Assembly: GCA_910577835.1 (NCBI GenBank)
Contig: CAJTOU010000016.1
Location: forward strand, 1-64,000
DNA length: 64,000 nucleotides
Reading direction: 5' to 3'
Source: an uncultured Lachnospiraceae bacterium
Lineage (GTDB): Bacteria; Bacillota_A; Clostridia; Lachnospirales; Lachnospiraceae
The translations under genes were made by a program, and so were the position numbers. Of this stretch, positions 36,743 to 45,197 are shown in pieces. Every line of letters begins with the position of its first letter. Within the stretch, counting starts at the first letter, position 1. The notes below the pieces were generated by a model. That model was not told where the DNA came from, made no database searches, and was given only the letters and a program-made list of their open reading frames with translations.

Positions 36743-36883
36743 TTGCGAGATATTATTATATGGAAAAAAATATTACACAAAGCAATATTACATGAAAAAG
36801 TATTGCATGGAAAAATATTACGCGAAATAAAATTACACAGAACAGTATGGCACAGGATATTATTGCACAGAATGTTAAAATAA
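36743..36883 (+). CDS. Candidate small ORF with pentapeptide repeats in the araA leader
   Basis: From TTG 36743, with GGAG eight bases upstream at 36731, 46 codons are open to TAA at 36881. Seven successive 15-bp units give pentapeptides such as ILHKA, ILHEK, VLHGK, ILREI, KLHRT, VWHRI and LLHRM, keeping Leu (or Trp) and His (once Arg) at fixed positions. It ends 25 bp before araA. The frame may be a by-product of a tandem DNA repeat; conservation would decide. Confidence 0.35.
   Translation: MRDIIIWKKILHKAILHEKVLHGKILREIKLHRTVWHRILLHRMLK
36755..36874 (+). repeat. 15-bp degenerate tandem repeat in the araA leader
   Basis: Seven contiguous 15-bp units starting at 36770 follow the pattern RTATTRCRYRGAAAA (for example ATATTACACAAAGCA, GTATTGCATGGAAAA, ATATTACGCGAAATA). 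An eighth, weaker unit precedes at 36755, and an isolated unit-like ACATTGCGTGAAATA lies at 36685-36699. No spacers are present, so this is not a CRISPR array. Confidence 0.75.
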
Positions 36884-36908
36884 TGTATTAAAGGAGGATT
36901 TTTTTATA

Positions 36909-38405
36909 ATGTTATCTAACAAAACTTATAAGTTCTGGTTCTGTACAGGCTCACAGGATCTTTATGGAGATGAGTGTCTGAAGAAAGTTGCTGAACATTC
37001 AGCAAAAATTGTGGAGGCTCTGAATGCTTCTGACAAGATTGATTATGAAATCGTATTAAAGCCTACATTAATCAGTCAGGCATCCATCAGACAGACATTC
37101 AATGATGCAAACAATGACCCTGACTGTGCAGGTGTTATTACATGGTGTCATACCTTCTCGCCTGCAAAAATGTGGATTCTTGGCTTAAAGGAGTTTAAAA
37201 AGCCTCTTTGCCATCTGCATACACAGTTTAATGAGGAGATTCCTTATGATACCATTGACATGGATTTCATGAATGAGAACCAGTCCGCTCACGGTGACAG
37301 AGAATATGGTCATATTGTAAGCCGTATGGGTATTGAGAGAGAAATCATTGTGGGACACTGGGCAAATGAGACTGTTCAGGAGAGAATCGGTGTTTGGATG
37401 ACAACAGCTATCGGCGTAATTGAATCAAGCCATATCAGAGTATGCCGTTTCGGTGATAACATGAACAATGTGGCAGTTACAGAAGGCGACAAGGTAGAGG
37501 CTCAGATTAAGTTTGGATGGGAAATTGACCATTATTGTGTAAATGATGTAGTAGAATATGTAGATGCTGTATCCGAGAGTGATGTAAATGCACTGGTAGA
37601 TGAATATTACAGCATGTATAAAGTAATTGACGATGGCAGAGATGCAGACGAGTTCAGAAAGCATGTAGCTGTACAGGCTCAGCAGGAAATCGGTATCGAG
37701 AAATTCCTGGTAGAGAACAACTATCAGGCTGTGGTAACACACTTTGGCATGTTGGGCGGATTAAAGCAGCTTCCGGGTCTTGCAATTCAGAGACTTATGC
37801 AGAAGGGCTACGGCTTTGGCGCAGAGGGTGACTGGAAGGTTGCAGCCATGGTTCGTCTGATGAAGTTAATGACTGCAAACAAGAAGGATGCAAAGGGAAG
37901 TTCCTTAATGGAAGATTATACTTATAATCTTGTTCCAGGTAAAGAAGGTATTCTTCAGGCACATATGCTGGAGGTTTGCCCAAGCTGTGCGGAAGGTGAT
38001 ATTTCCATGAGAGTATGCCCTCTTTCCATGGGTAACAGAGAAGACCCTGCACGTCTTGTATTTACATCCAAGGCAGGTCCGGCAGTTGCAACATCATTAA
38101 TTGACCTTGGCAACAGATTCCGTCTGATTATCAATGCCGTAGAGTGCAAGAAGGTAGAGAAGCCAATGCCAAAGCTTCCAGTAGGTACTGCATACTGGAC
38201 ACCGAAGCCGGATTTTGCAACAGGCTGTGAGGCTTGGATTCTGGCAGGCGGCGCACATCATACCGCATTTTCCTATGATTTGACAGTTGACCAGATGGTA
38301 AGCTGGGCAAATTATATGGGCATTGAGAGTATTGTCATTGATGAAAATACAAACATCAGAGAGTTTAAGAAAGAATTAAAGTTAAATTCTGTTTATTATA
38401 ATTAA
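36909..38405 (+). CDS. araA: L-arabinose isomerase
   Basis: Converts L-arabinose to L-ribulose. The 498-residue length and motifs match AraA: FWFCTGSQDLYGDECLKKV at the N-terminus, CHTFSPAKMWILGL, MDFMNENQSAHGDREYGHI (metal-site region) and ALVFTSKAGPA-like ARLVFTSKAGPAVA. A strong AGGAGG site precedes the ATG. The base composition is near 42% G+C in hand-counted lines, well above the exopolysaccharide genes, so it belongs to the core genome. Followed by araD; no ribulokinase gene is present. Confidence 0.97.
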   Translation: MLSNKTYKFWFCTGSQDLYGDECLKKVAEHSAKIVEALNASDKIDYEIVLKPTLISQASIRQTFNDANNDPDCAGVITWCHTFSPAKMWILGLKEFKKPLCHLHTQFNEEIPYDTIDMDFMNENQSAHGDREYGHIVSRMGIEREIIVGHWANETVQERIGVWMTTAIGVIESSHIRVCRFGDNMNNVAVTEGDKVEAQIKFGWEIDHYCVNDVVEYVDAVSESDVNALVDEYYSMYKVIDDGRDADEFRKHVAVQAQQEIGIEKFLVENNYQAVVTHFGMLGGLKQLPGLAIQRLMQKGYGFGAEGDWKVAAMVRLMKLMTANKKDAKGSSLMEDYTYNLVPGKEGILQAHMLEVCPSCAEGDISMRVCPLSMGNREDPARLVFTSKAGPAVATSLIDLGNRFRLIINAVECKKVEKPMPKLPVGTAYWTPKPDFATGCEAWILAGGAHHTAFSYDLTVDQMVSWANYMGIESIVIDENTNIREFKKELKLNSVYYN

Positions 38406-38438
38406 TAGAACCAGCCGGAGGTTGACTGTTATGTGTCG

Positions 38439-38480
38439 AATCAAAGGTTGATTACAATGCATACAGTCAGCCAAAGGCTG
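38439..38480 (+). repeat. Short AATCAAAGG/CCAAAGG hairpin pair
   Basis: Two small hairpins precede araD: AATC-AAAGG-TTGATT-like at 38439-38453 and CAGCC-AAA-GGCTG at 38468-38480. Similar CAAAG hairpins occur near 45005 and 45158. Too short to call a defined element. Confidence 0.4.
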
Positions 38481-38516
38481 ATTGGCTGAAAAAGCAGACA
38501 GAAGAAAGGGTTTAAA

Positions 38517-39212
38517 ATGTTAGAAGAATTAAAGAAAGCCGTATATGAAGCGAACATGGACCTCCCAAAGTACGGACTTGTTACTTTTACATGGGGAAAT
38601 GTAAGTGGAATAGACAGAGAATCAGGACTTTTTGTCATTAAGCCTTCAGGTGTGGATTATGACAAGCTGACACCGGATGATATGGTAGTTATGGATTTGA
38701 ACGGAAACAGAGTGGAAGGAAAGTATAAGCCGTCTTCTGACACACCGACACATCTTGAGATTTATAAAGCGTTTCCAGAGGTTGGCGGTGTCGTTCATAC
38801 ACATTCATCCTATGCGACAAGCTGGGCACAGGCAGGAAGAAGTATTCCTTGTTACGGCACTACTCACGCAGATTATATGTATGGAGAGATTCCTTGTGTA
38901 AGATGTCTTACAAAGGAAGAGATAGAAGGAGCTTACGAGGAGAATACAGGTCATTTAATCGTAAATGAATTTAACAGAATGGGCAAGGACCCTATGGCAG
39001 TTCCAGCGGTTCTGTGCAAGAACCACGGACCATTTGCATGGGGCAAGGATGCGCATGAAGCAGTTCACAATGCGGTAGTTCTGGAAGAGGTTGCAAAGAT
39101 GGCTTACAGAGCTGAGACAATTAATGTAAGAATTCAGCCGGCTCCACAGGAGCTTCAGGATAAGCATTATTACAGAAAGCATGGAGCAAATGCTTACTAT
39201 GGGCAGAACTAA
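38517..39212 (+). CDS. araD: L-ribulose-5-phosphate 4-epimerase
   Basis: Converts L-ribulose-5-phosphate to D-xylulose-5-phosphate. The 231-residue class II aldolase-like protein has GLVTFTWGNVSGIDRESGLF, KPSGVDYDKLTPDDMVV, GGVVHTHSSYATSWAQA (zinc His pair) and the third His in CKNHGPFAWGKDAHEAVHNA. AAAGGG precedes the ATG. Product feeds the transketolase encoded downstream. Confidence 0.96.
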   Translation: MLEELKKAVYEANMDLPKYGLVTFTWGNVSGIDRESGLFVIKPSGVDYDKLTPDDMVVMDLNGNRVEGKYKPSSDTPTHLEIYKAFPEVGGVVHTHSSYATSWAQAGRSIPCYGTTHADYMYGEIPCVRCLTKEEIEGAYEENTGHLIVNEFNRMGKDPMAVPAVLCKNHGPFAWGKDAHEAVHNAVVLEEVAKMAYRAETINVRIQPAPQELQDKHYYRKHGANAYYGQN

Positions 39213-39242
39213 TTAAAAACAGATTGTTCGAAAAAATAAGAA

Positions 39243-39279
39243 AGGCACAGAATATAGAAATATGTTCTGTGTCTTTTTT
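39243..39279 (+). terminator. Terminator after araD
   Basis: Arms AGGCACAGAA and TTCTGTGTCT (with one G-T pair) around a short AT-rich loop, followed by six Ts. Confidence 0.85.
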
Positions 39280-39405
39280 GTGAGGATAAGAGGGAAATTT
39301 TAATAGTTGCTTTTTGTGAAAATCATATTAAGAATATCTTCACCATTTATATTACTTCTGCCTTTTATAAAATCATATTTTGTCTGTAACATAACTAAAG
39401 TTCTT

Positions 39406-39642
39406 TTATTTCTCTTTATCAAAATAATCTGCTTCATTCATTTCAGTCACTTCGCAAGGTTTGACAACATAGCTGCCTTTTGCGAATTGCACAGTTTTGT
39501 AATTTTTCAATGACAATGCTCCCTCTTCAGTTCTTATATATAATTCATTATCACTAAGAAATAAATCTCCTATATCAAGTTCTTCATATTCATATCTATA
39601 TTTACTATCAAGTTCTTCAATTTTAATATATTTTTTATACAT
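39406..39642 (-). CDS. Small protein of unknown function
   Basis: A 78-residue acidic, hydrophilic protein starting MYKKYIKIEELDSKYRYEY. An AAGGAG site lies 9-10 bases upstream of the ATG on the minus strand, which supports a real gene. No family is recognised. The plus-strand frame overlapping it is hydrophobic and lacks a site, so the minus strand is preferred. It lies between araD and the MCP gene, and reads in the same direction as the latter. Confidence 0.65.
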   Translation of the reverse strand: MYKKYIKIEELDSKYRYEYEELDIGDLFLSDNELYIRTEEGALSLKNYKTVQFAKGSYVVKPCEVTEMNEADYFDKEK

Positions 39643-39704
39643 TTTATCTTTCTCCTTAAAGAATTACCATAAATATTTGAATTATGCCTGTCTTTTATGT
39701 ACTG

Positions 39705-41723
39705 TTATACCTGAAATACTTCAATCTGATTTTTCAGCAACTGCGCATGTGCGGTCAATTCCTCTGAGAATGCGGCACTTTGCTCTGCCATAGCCGAGTT
39801 TTGAGCCACAACAGAAGAAATCTGTTCAATACCCTCCGTAATTTGCCCTAGTGCCTCCGCCTGATTAACAGAAGCCTCCGAAATACTGTCAATACGTTTT
39901 CCTAATTCCAGTGCTTCTTCCACAGACATTCGAAGCATATCCGCTGTTTCTCCTACAATCGACATGCCCTTATCAACTGAATCCAGCGCATTGGCAATCA
40001 AATCTACCGTAGACTGCGATGCGTTCATACTGTCAAGGGCAAGGTTGCTTACCTCATTAGCAACTACCGCAAATCCCTTTCCGGCCTCTCCGGCGCGGGC
40101 AGCTTCTATGGAAGCATTCAGCGCCAGAAGCGTTGTCTGGTCCGCAATCGTCTGAATAGAGCTGATAACCTCTTTGATCTGACTGGAGGAGTGACTGATA
40201 TCCTCCATAGCCGCCACAAGCTTTTTCATCTGCTCATCGCACGAGGTTAAATTTTTTTGTACATGAGCAGCTTTCTCATTGGCATCTACGGCATTTTGGG
40301 CATTGTAATCTACCTGAGAGGAAACTGTTTCAATTGTAGCCTGAAGCTCTTCCACTGCGCTTGCCTGGTCCGAAGCTCCGTCAGACAACGCCTGAGAAGT
40401 CAGAGATATCTGTTCCGCTCCGTCTGCTACTTCAAAGGAAGCATGGTTAATGCTTGTAATGGTAGATGTAAGCTGCTTCTTGATATCTATCAGTGCATCC
40501 TTTATCTTTTGAAACTCCCCTACATATTCATTTTTTAATTCAAAATTCAAATCTCCGCCTGCGATTTGCTCCAGAATTTCAGAAATTTCATCAATATAAA
40601 CAATATAATCCTTCAGACGGATAACTGTATGGTCCAGAGAAGCGGCAACCTGTCCGATTTCATCATTGCTTTCCACCTTCGCATCAATTTCCAGATTTCC
40701 GTTGGCAATTTCATCTGCGATTTTTTCAAGCTGTTCCAGAGGTTTTACAATGCTTTTGGCTGTACGAATTGTATTGGAAATAATAATAAATCCGGAGATA
40801 AGAAATACAACTACAATAATCAGGCATATAGTGTTAAATACCTCCCTGTATTCGCGGGAAGGAAGTCCGGTAAGAACCATCCAGCCGGTATCCCCAATCT
40901 CCGATACGAAACTGTAAACATTTTTGCTGTCGCTTTTATATTTATAAAAGCCTGTCTCATGTTTTAACAGAGAAGTTTTGACATCATCAGAGATATCCAA
41001 ATCAGAAATATTTTTCTGAATATTTTCACTGTCCGGATGATAAATAATATTGCAGCCAGAAGTATATAATACATAATATCCGGTTTTGCCAAGTGTATAG
41101 GATTTCATCATGTTGTCAAGAACAGAGAGGTCTAGGTCAAGACCTGCGACTCCAATTATTTTGGTCTTGTTTTCATTAAAGACAGGGGAAATTACACTGG
41201 CAACCAACTCTCCGGCAGTGGTGGTGTATGGCTCGGTAATTATGGTAGTTCTGGCAGCTTCCATTTCCTTATACCAGCTTCTGGTAGTAACATCCCATTC
41301 GCCGGCCTTGGTGCTGAAACCACCGGATTCCCATAACTGGCTTGCGTCATAAGCAGCAAACCATGTCACGCCGATATGTTCTTTATCAATATCAGCGGCT
41401 GCAATAAAAAGTTCCTGCAGTTCATCAAGTTTTTCATAAGTAAACATGTCGTCTCCTGATTTCATGGAAGACATTAAATCATATAAATCGGGAATAGAAG
41501 CAAGCTGAGAGGCTATTGCATAATAGCTTTTAAAGAAGCTGTCAATATTTGAGGCTCCATAGGAGGATTTTGCAGATATTTCTGACTCGCGCAGTTCATC
41601 AATTTTGAGATTCAGTATAACCAGTATTAAAACACTGATTATTACAAGTATACAGGCAAATGGAATCAGTATCTGTTTTGACATTTTTTTAAAAATGCCT
41701 GTTTTTTTCGTTGTTTTCTTCAT
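39705..41723 (-). CDS. Methyl-accepting chemotaxis protein with Cache-type sensor
   Basis: A 672-residue chemoreceptor. TM1 is residues ~17-36, a periplasm-facing Cache-like sensor domain runs to ~285 (with FAAYDASQLWESGG, SWYKEMEAARTTIITEPY and GVAGLDLDLSVLDNM), TM2 ~290-312, HAMP ~315-370, and the signalling domain has the conserved hairpin tip (LLALNASIEAARAGEAGKGF). AAAGGA precedes the ATG on the minus strand. Its position between arabinose genes and transaldolase suggests, but does not prove, a sugar ligand. No chemotaxis or flagellar genes are in the window. Confidence 0.93.
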   Translation of the reverse strand: MKKTTKKTGIFKKMSKQILIPFACILVIISVLILVILNLKIDELRESEISAKSSYGASNIDSFFKSYYAIASQLASIPDLYDLMSSMKSGDDMFTYEKLDELQELFIAAADIDKEHIGVTWFAAYDASQLWESGGFSTKAGEWDVTTRSWYKEMEAARTTIITEPYTTTAGELVASVISPVFNENKTKIIGVAGLDLDLSVLDNMMKSYTLGKTGYYVLYTSGCNIIYHPDSENIQKNISDLDISDDVKTSLLKHETGFYKYKSDSKNVYSFVSEIGDTGWMVLTGLPSREYREVFNTICLIIVVVFLISGFIIISNTIRTAKSIVKPLEQLEKIADEIANGNLEIDAKVESNDEIGQVAASLDHTVIRLKDYIVYIDEISEILEQIAGGDLNFELKNEYVGEFQKIKDALIDIKKQLTSTITSINHASFEVADGAEQISLTSQALSDGASDQASAVEELQATIETVSSQVDYNAQNAVDANEKAAHVQKNLTSCDEQMKKLVAAMEDISHSSSQIKEVISSIQTIADQTTLLALNASIEAARAGEAGKGFAVVANEVSNLALDSMNASQSTVDLIANALDSVDKGMSIVGETADMLRMSVEEALELGKRIDSISEASVNQAEALGQITEGIEQISSVVAQNSAMAEQSAAFSEELTAHAQLLKNQIEVFQV

Positions 41724-42218
41724 AAATCATATCCTTTCCGTAGACATACCTGTCCATTTCTATTTAAACAGAAAATTACTTTGCGAATATTTTATTTAAT
41801 ATTCAAAAGGACGTCTACAAACAGTCAACGTTTATGCCGGCTGGATGATGTATGGAACAAAGTACAGGAGCATAATGATTAAATTTAAGAAGCGTTGAAA
41901 GGAGATTGTTCCTGTCTTGGCTGTTGAAATGAAAATAGGACATATTCAGTTTGTCACCACATAATTATTTATATCTTATTATATAAAGACTTGACTGTTC
42001 TGTCAACTAAATAATCAAACATAATGGCAGAAAAACTATGGAAAATATTGAAAAAACAGAAGCTTTCATATTCTGTTTAAAAGCTTTTAAAAACATACAG
42101 ATACAGTTCAGCAGCTAATTATTATAGAAGAAACGCAGATAAACAAAATTTGTCTGTGCTGTTCTCATAAATTTTTAGGTAAAATTTGAGAAAAATTTAT
42201 ACAATTTGAAGATATAAA
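41724..42218. other. Divergent intergenic region between the MCP and transaldolase genes
   Basis: About 500 bp of AT-rich sequence with runs of A and T. I see no gene, clear hairpin terminator or recognised RNA here. The promoter for the transaldolase gene is at its right end. Confidence 0.6.
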
Positions 42219-42247
42219 TAGACATTTCAAACAAAAAGTGCTATACT
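42219..42247 (+). promoter_or_regulatory. Putative promoter for the transaldolase gene
   Basis: TAGACA and TATACT with a 17-bp spacer, ending 71 bp before the ATG; the gene also has a strong AGGAGG site. Confidence 0.65.
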
Positions 42248-42318
42248 ATCTATAACTAGATTGGTCGAAAGACAAGCTTGTTAAATTTCATAAGACATAT
42301 TAAGGAGGATTTTAAGAA

Positions 42319-42975
42319 ATGAGATTTTTCATTGACACAGCAAATGTAGAGGACATCAGAAAGGCAAATGACATGGGAGTTATCTGTGGTGTTACCACAA
42401 ACCCATCCCTTATCGCAAAGGAAGGAAGAGATTTCAATGAGGTAATCAAGGAAATCACATCCATCGTAGACGGTGCAATCAGCGGTGAAGTAAAAGCTAC
42501 AACAGTTGATGCAGAGGGTATGATTGCAGAGGGCAGGGAGATTGCCAAGATTCATCCGAATATGGTAGTTAAGATTCCTATGACAGTAGAAGGCTTAAAG
42601 GCTGTGAAAGTGTTATCCGCAGAGGGTATCAAGACAAATGTAACATTAATCTTTACTGCAAATCAGGCATTACTTGCAGCCAGAGCAGGAGCTACTTATG
42701 TATCACCATTCCTTGGAAGACTGGACGACATCTCACAGACGGGTGTTGATTTAATCAGACAGATTGCAGATATGTTTGCAGTGGCAGAGGGAATTGATAC
42801 ACAGATTATCGCAGCTTCCGTTCGTAATCCGATTCATGTTACAGATTGTGCACTGGCAGGAGCAGATATTGCAACTGTACCTTATAAGGTAATTGAGCAG
42901 ATGACAAAGCATCCGCTTACAGACCAGGGAATTGAGAAGTTCCAGAAGGACTATAAGGCTGTATTTGGAGAATAA
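42319..42975 (+). CDS. Transaldolase, TalC/fructose-6-phosphate aldolase type
   Basis: A 218-residue transaldolase of the short TalC/FSA family. Motifs: MRFFIDTANVEDIRKAND, GVTTNPSLIAKEGRDF, VVKIPMTVEGLKAV with the Schiff-base Lys, and FLGRLDDISQTG. Members either transfer dihydroxyacetone units between sedoheptulose-7-phosphate and glyceraldehyde-3-phosphate or cleave fructose-6-phosphate; the genomic setting with transketolase favours transaldolase. AGGAGG precedes the ATG. Confidence 0.92.
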   Translation: MRFFIDTANVEDIRKANDMGVICGVTTNPSLIAKEGRDFNEVIKEITSIVDGAISGEVKATTVDAEGMIAEGREIAKIHPNMVVKIPMTVEGLKAVKVLSAEGIKTNVTLIFTANQALLAARAGATYVSPFLGRLDDISQTGVDLIRQIADMFAVAEGIDTQIIAASVRNPIHVTDCALAGADIATVPYKVIEQMTKHPLTDQGIEKFQKDYKAVFGE

Positions 42976-43037
42976 AATAATTGCCTGAATCTTAGAGGCA
43001 GAAAATTTAAAATATTAAGAAAGGAAAAGCTATTTAT

Positions 43038-43110
43038 CAGATAAAGGCTTGCGAAGAATCGCAGAATTTATCTGAGTTATCTGGCATATACATATACTTG
43101 TATATGTTTT
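43038..43110 (+). promoter_or_regulatory. Structured leader between transaldolase and transketolase genes
   Basis: A long hairpin has outer arms CAGATAAA (43038-43045) and TTTATCTG (43067-43074) and an inner TGCGA-AGAA-TCGCA. A second hairpin, ACATATAC-TT-GTATATGT (43090-43107), is followed by a short T run and could attenuate transcription. No known class recognised. Confidence 0.5.
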
Positions 43111-43124
43111 AATAGCAGAGAGAA

Positions 43125-43964
43125 ATGGACAAGTTAGAACTTCAGAAGACAGCCAACGAAGTCAGAAAAGGCATTGTAACGGCTGTTCACAGCGCGAAAG
43201 CAGGACATCCGGGCGGCTCTCTTTCCGCAGCAGATGTGTTCACATATCTTTATTTTGAGGAAATGAACATCGACCCGAAAGACCCAAAGAAAGCAGACAG
43301 AGACAGATTTGTATTGTCAAAGGGACATACAGCACCGGGACTTTATTCCGTTCTTGCACAGAGAGGATATTTTCCGGTAGAGGATTTAAAGACACTTCGT
43401 CAGCTTGGTTCGTATCTTCAGGGACATCCTGATATGAAGCATATTCCGGGCGTGGATATGTCATCAGGTTCTTTGGGACAGGGAATTTCGGCAGCAGTGG
43501 GAATGGCGCTTTCTGCAAAGCTCAGCGGTGACAGTTATAGAGTTTACACACTTCTCGGTGACGGAGAGATTCAGGAAGGGCAGGTTTGGGAAGCTTCCAT
43601 GTTCGCAGGACACAGGAAGTTAGACAATCTAGTAGTAATTGTGGACAATAACGGACTCCAGATTGATGGAAAGATTGAGGATGTGTGCTCGCCTTACCCA
43701 ATCGGAGACAAATTCAAGGCATTTAATTTCCATGTAATTGAAAATGTGGATGCACATGATTTTGATGCCATTAAGGCGGCTTTTGACGAGGCAAAATCTA
43801 CCAAGGGAATGCCGACAGCGATTATATTAAAGAGTACAAAGGGCAAGGGCATCTCTTATATGGAGAATAATGCCGGATGGCATGGAAAGGCTCCAAATGA
43901 TGAGGAATATGCTACTGCAATGGCAGATTTGGAAAAGGTAGGTGAAGCATTATGTCAGAAGTAA
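43125..43964 (+). CDS. Transketolase, N-terminal subunit
   Basis: A 279-residue TPP-binding half of a split transketolase: KAGHPGGSLSAADVFTYLYF, FVLSKGHTAPGLYSVL, HPDMKHIPGVDMSSGSLGQG and the TPP/Mg motif GDGEIQEGQVWEA. Split transketolases are common in Clostridia. Uses sugar phosphates to exchange two-carbon units in the pentose phosphate pathway. Overlaps the second subunit gene by 13 bp. Confidence 0.95.
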   Translation: MDKLELQKTANEVRKGIVTAVHSAKAGHPGGSLSAADVFTYLYFEEMNIDPKDPKKADRDRFVLSKGHTAPGLYSVLAQRGYFPVEDLKTLRQLGSYLQGHPDMKHIPGVDMSSGSLGQGISAAVGMALSAKLSGDSYRVYTLLGDGEIQEGQVWEASMFAGHRKLDNLVVIVDNNGLQIDGKIEDVCSPYPIGDKFKAFNFHVIENVDAHDFDAIKAAFDEAKSTKGMPTAIILKSTKGKGISYMENNAGWHGKAPNDEEYATAMADLEKVGEALCQK

Positions 43965-44890
43965 AGAAGATTGCAACCAGAGACAGCTATGGAAACGCAC
44001 TTGTTGAAGTGGGCAAGGATTATGATAATTTAGTCGTTCTTGATGCTGACCTTGCTGCAGCTACAAAGACCGGAACATTTAAGAAGGTATATCCGGAAAG
44101 ACACATTGACTGTGGTATTGCAGAGTGTAACATGGTAGGTATTGCGGCAGGACTTGCTGCTACCGGCAAGATTCCGTTTGTAAGCTCTTTTGCAATGTTT
44201 GCAGCAGGAAGAGCGTTTGAGCAGGTTCGTAATTCTGTCGGGTATCCGAAGTTAAATGTAAAAATCGGTGCAACCCATGCGGGTATTTCGGTAGGAGAAG
44301 ACGGTGCATCTCATCAGTGTAACGAAGATATTGCTCTTATGAGAACAATTCCGGGCATGGTGGTGATTAATCCGTCAGATGATGTGGAGGCAAAGGCGGC
44401 TGTAAGAGCTGCCGTAGAGCATGACGGTCCTGTTTATCTGAGATTTGGACGTCTTGCAACTCCGGTAATTAACGACAGACCTGATTACAAGTTCGAGCTT
44501 GGAAAGGGTGTTGTATTAAGAGAAGGAAAAGATGTAACTATTATTGCAACAGGCCTTTGTGTTGCAGAAAGTCTTGCGGCAGCAGATATGCTGGCAAAAG
44601 ATGGAATCGATGCAAAAGTAATCAACATTCATACAATTAAGCCTCTTGATGAAGAACTTGTGATTGCAGCAGCAAAAGAAACCGGCAAGGTAGTTACAGT
44701 AGAGGAACATTCCGTAATCGGTGGTCTTGGAAGCGCAGTCTGCGACTGTCTGAGCGAGAATCTGCCGACAAAGGTATTAAAGATTGGAATGAATGATATG
44801 TTCGGCGAATCAGGTGCAGCAGTGAAGCTGATTCACAAGTATGGGCTTGATGCAGAAGGTATCTGTGCAAAAGTAAAGGATTTCGTGTAA
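43952..44890 (+). CDS. Transketolase, C-terminal subunit
   Basis: The 312-residue partner with the pyrimidine-binding and C-terminal domains: LDADLAAATKTGTFKKVYPE, CGIAECNMVGIAAGLAATGK with the catalytic Glu, VGEDGASHQCNEDIALMRTI, PVYLRFGRLATPVI and VTVEEHSVIGGLGSAV. AGGTGA lies before the ATG inside the first subunit gene, consistent with coupled translation. Confidence 0.95.
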   Translation: MSEVKKIATRDSYGNALVEVGKDYDNLVVLDADLAAATKTGTFKKVYPERHIDCGIAECNMVGIAAGLAATGKIPFVSSFAMFAAGRAFEQVRNSVGYPKLNVKIGATHAGISVGEDGASHQCNEDIALMRTIPGMVVINPSDDVEAKAAVRAAVEHDGPVYLRFGRLATPVINDRPDYKFELGKGVVLREGKDVTIIATGLCVAESLAAADMLAKDGIDAKVINIHTIKPLDEELVIAAAKETGKVVTVEEHSVIGGLGSAVCDCLSENLPTKVLKIGMNDMFGESGAAVKLIHKYGLDAEGICAKVKDFV

Positions 44891-44951
44891 ACATAGAGTG
44901 GGCATTTTTTCTACGCCCGCATACATGTTTGCCGAAGAATAGAATGTACTC

Positions 44952-44979
44952 AAGGGGCTGGAACTGACCAGCCCCTTTT
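44952..44979 (+). terminator. Terminator after the transketolase genes
   Basis: Perfect 9-bp arms AAGGGGCTG and CAGCCCCTT with an 8-base loop, followed by TT. The rest of 44891-45197 has two CAAAG-type small hairpins (near 45005 and 45158) and no other clear feature. Confidence 0.88.
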
Positions 44980-45197
44980 ACAATATTGGACAACCAGAGT
45001 AGTTAATCTTTGACTGATTATATGTAATAATCAGTTTTGATTTTACAGGAAATTACTTTATATTTTCTATGAAAGAGCAAAGTGTAAAAAATTCTTAAAA
45101 ATTTATGGTATGATACTTTGTTCCTGAGTATATAACAAGTAATGACTGTGTTATTGAACAATCAATCTTTGGCTGGTTGTATAGGAGAGGATAGTGT

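Noticed and set aside
36755..36874. 15-bp repeat array as a CRISPR array
   Set aside because: Units are contiguous and degenerate, with no spacers and no cas genes.
39307..39513. Plus-strand 68-codon frame near the small unknown gene
   Set aside because: Phe/Ile-rich with no ribosome site, whereas the minus-strand frame has a strong AAGGAG and a hydrophilic product.
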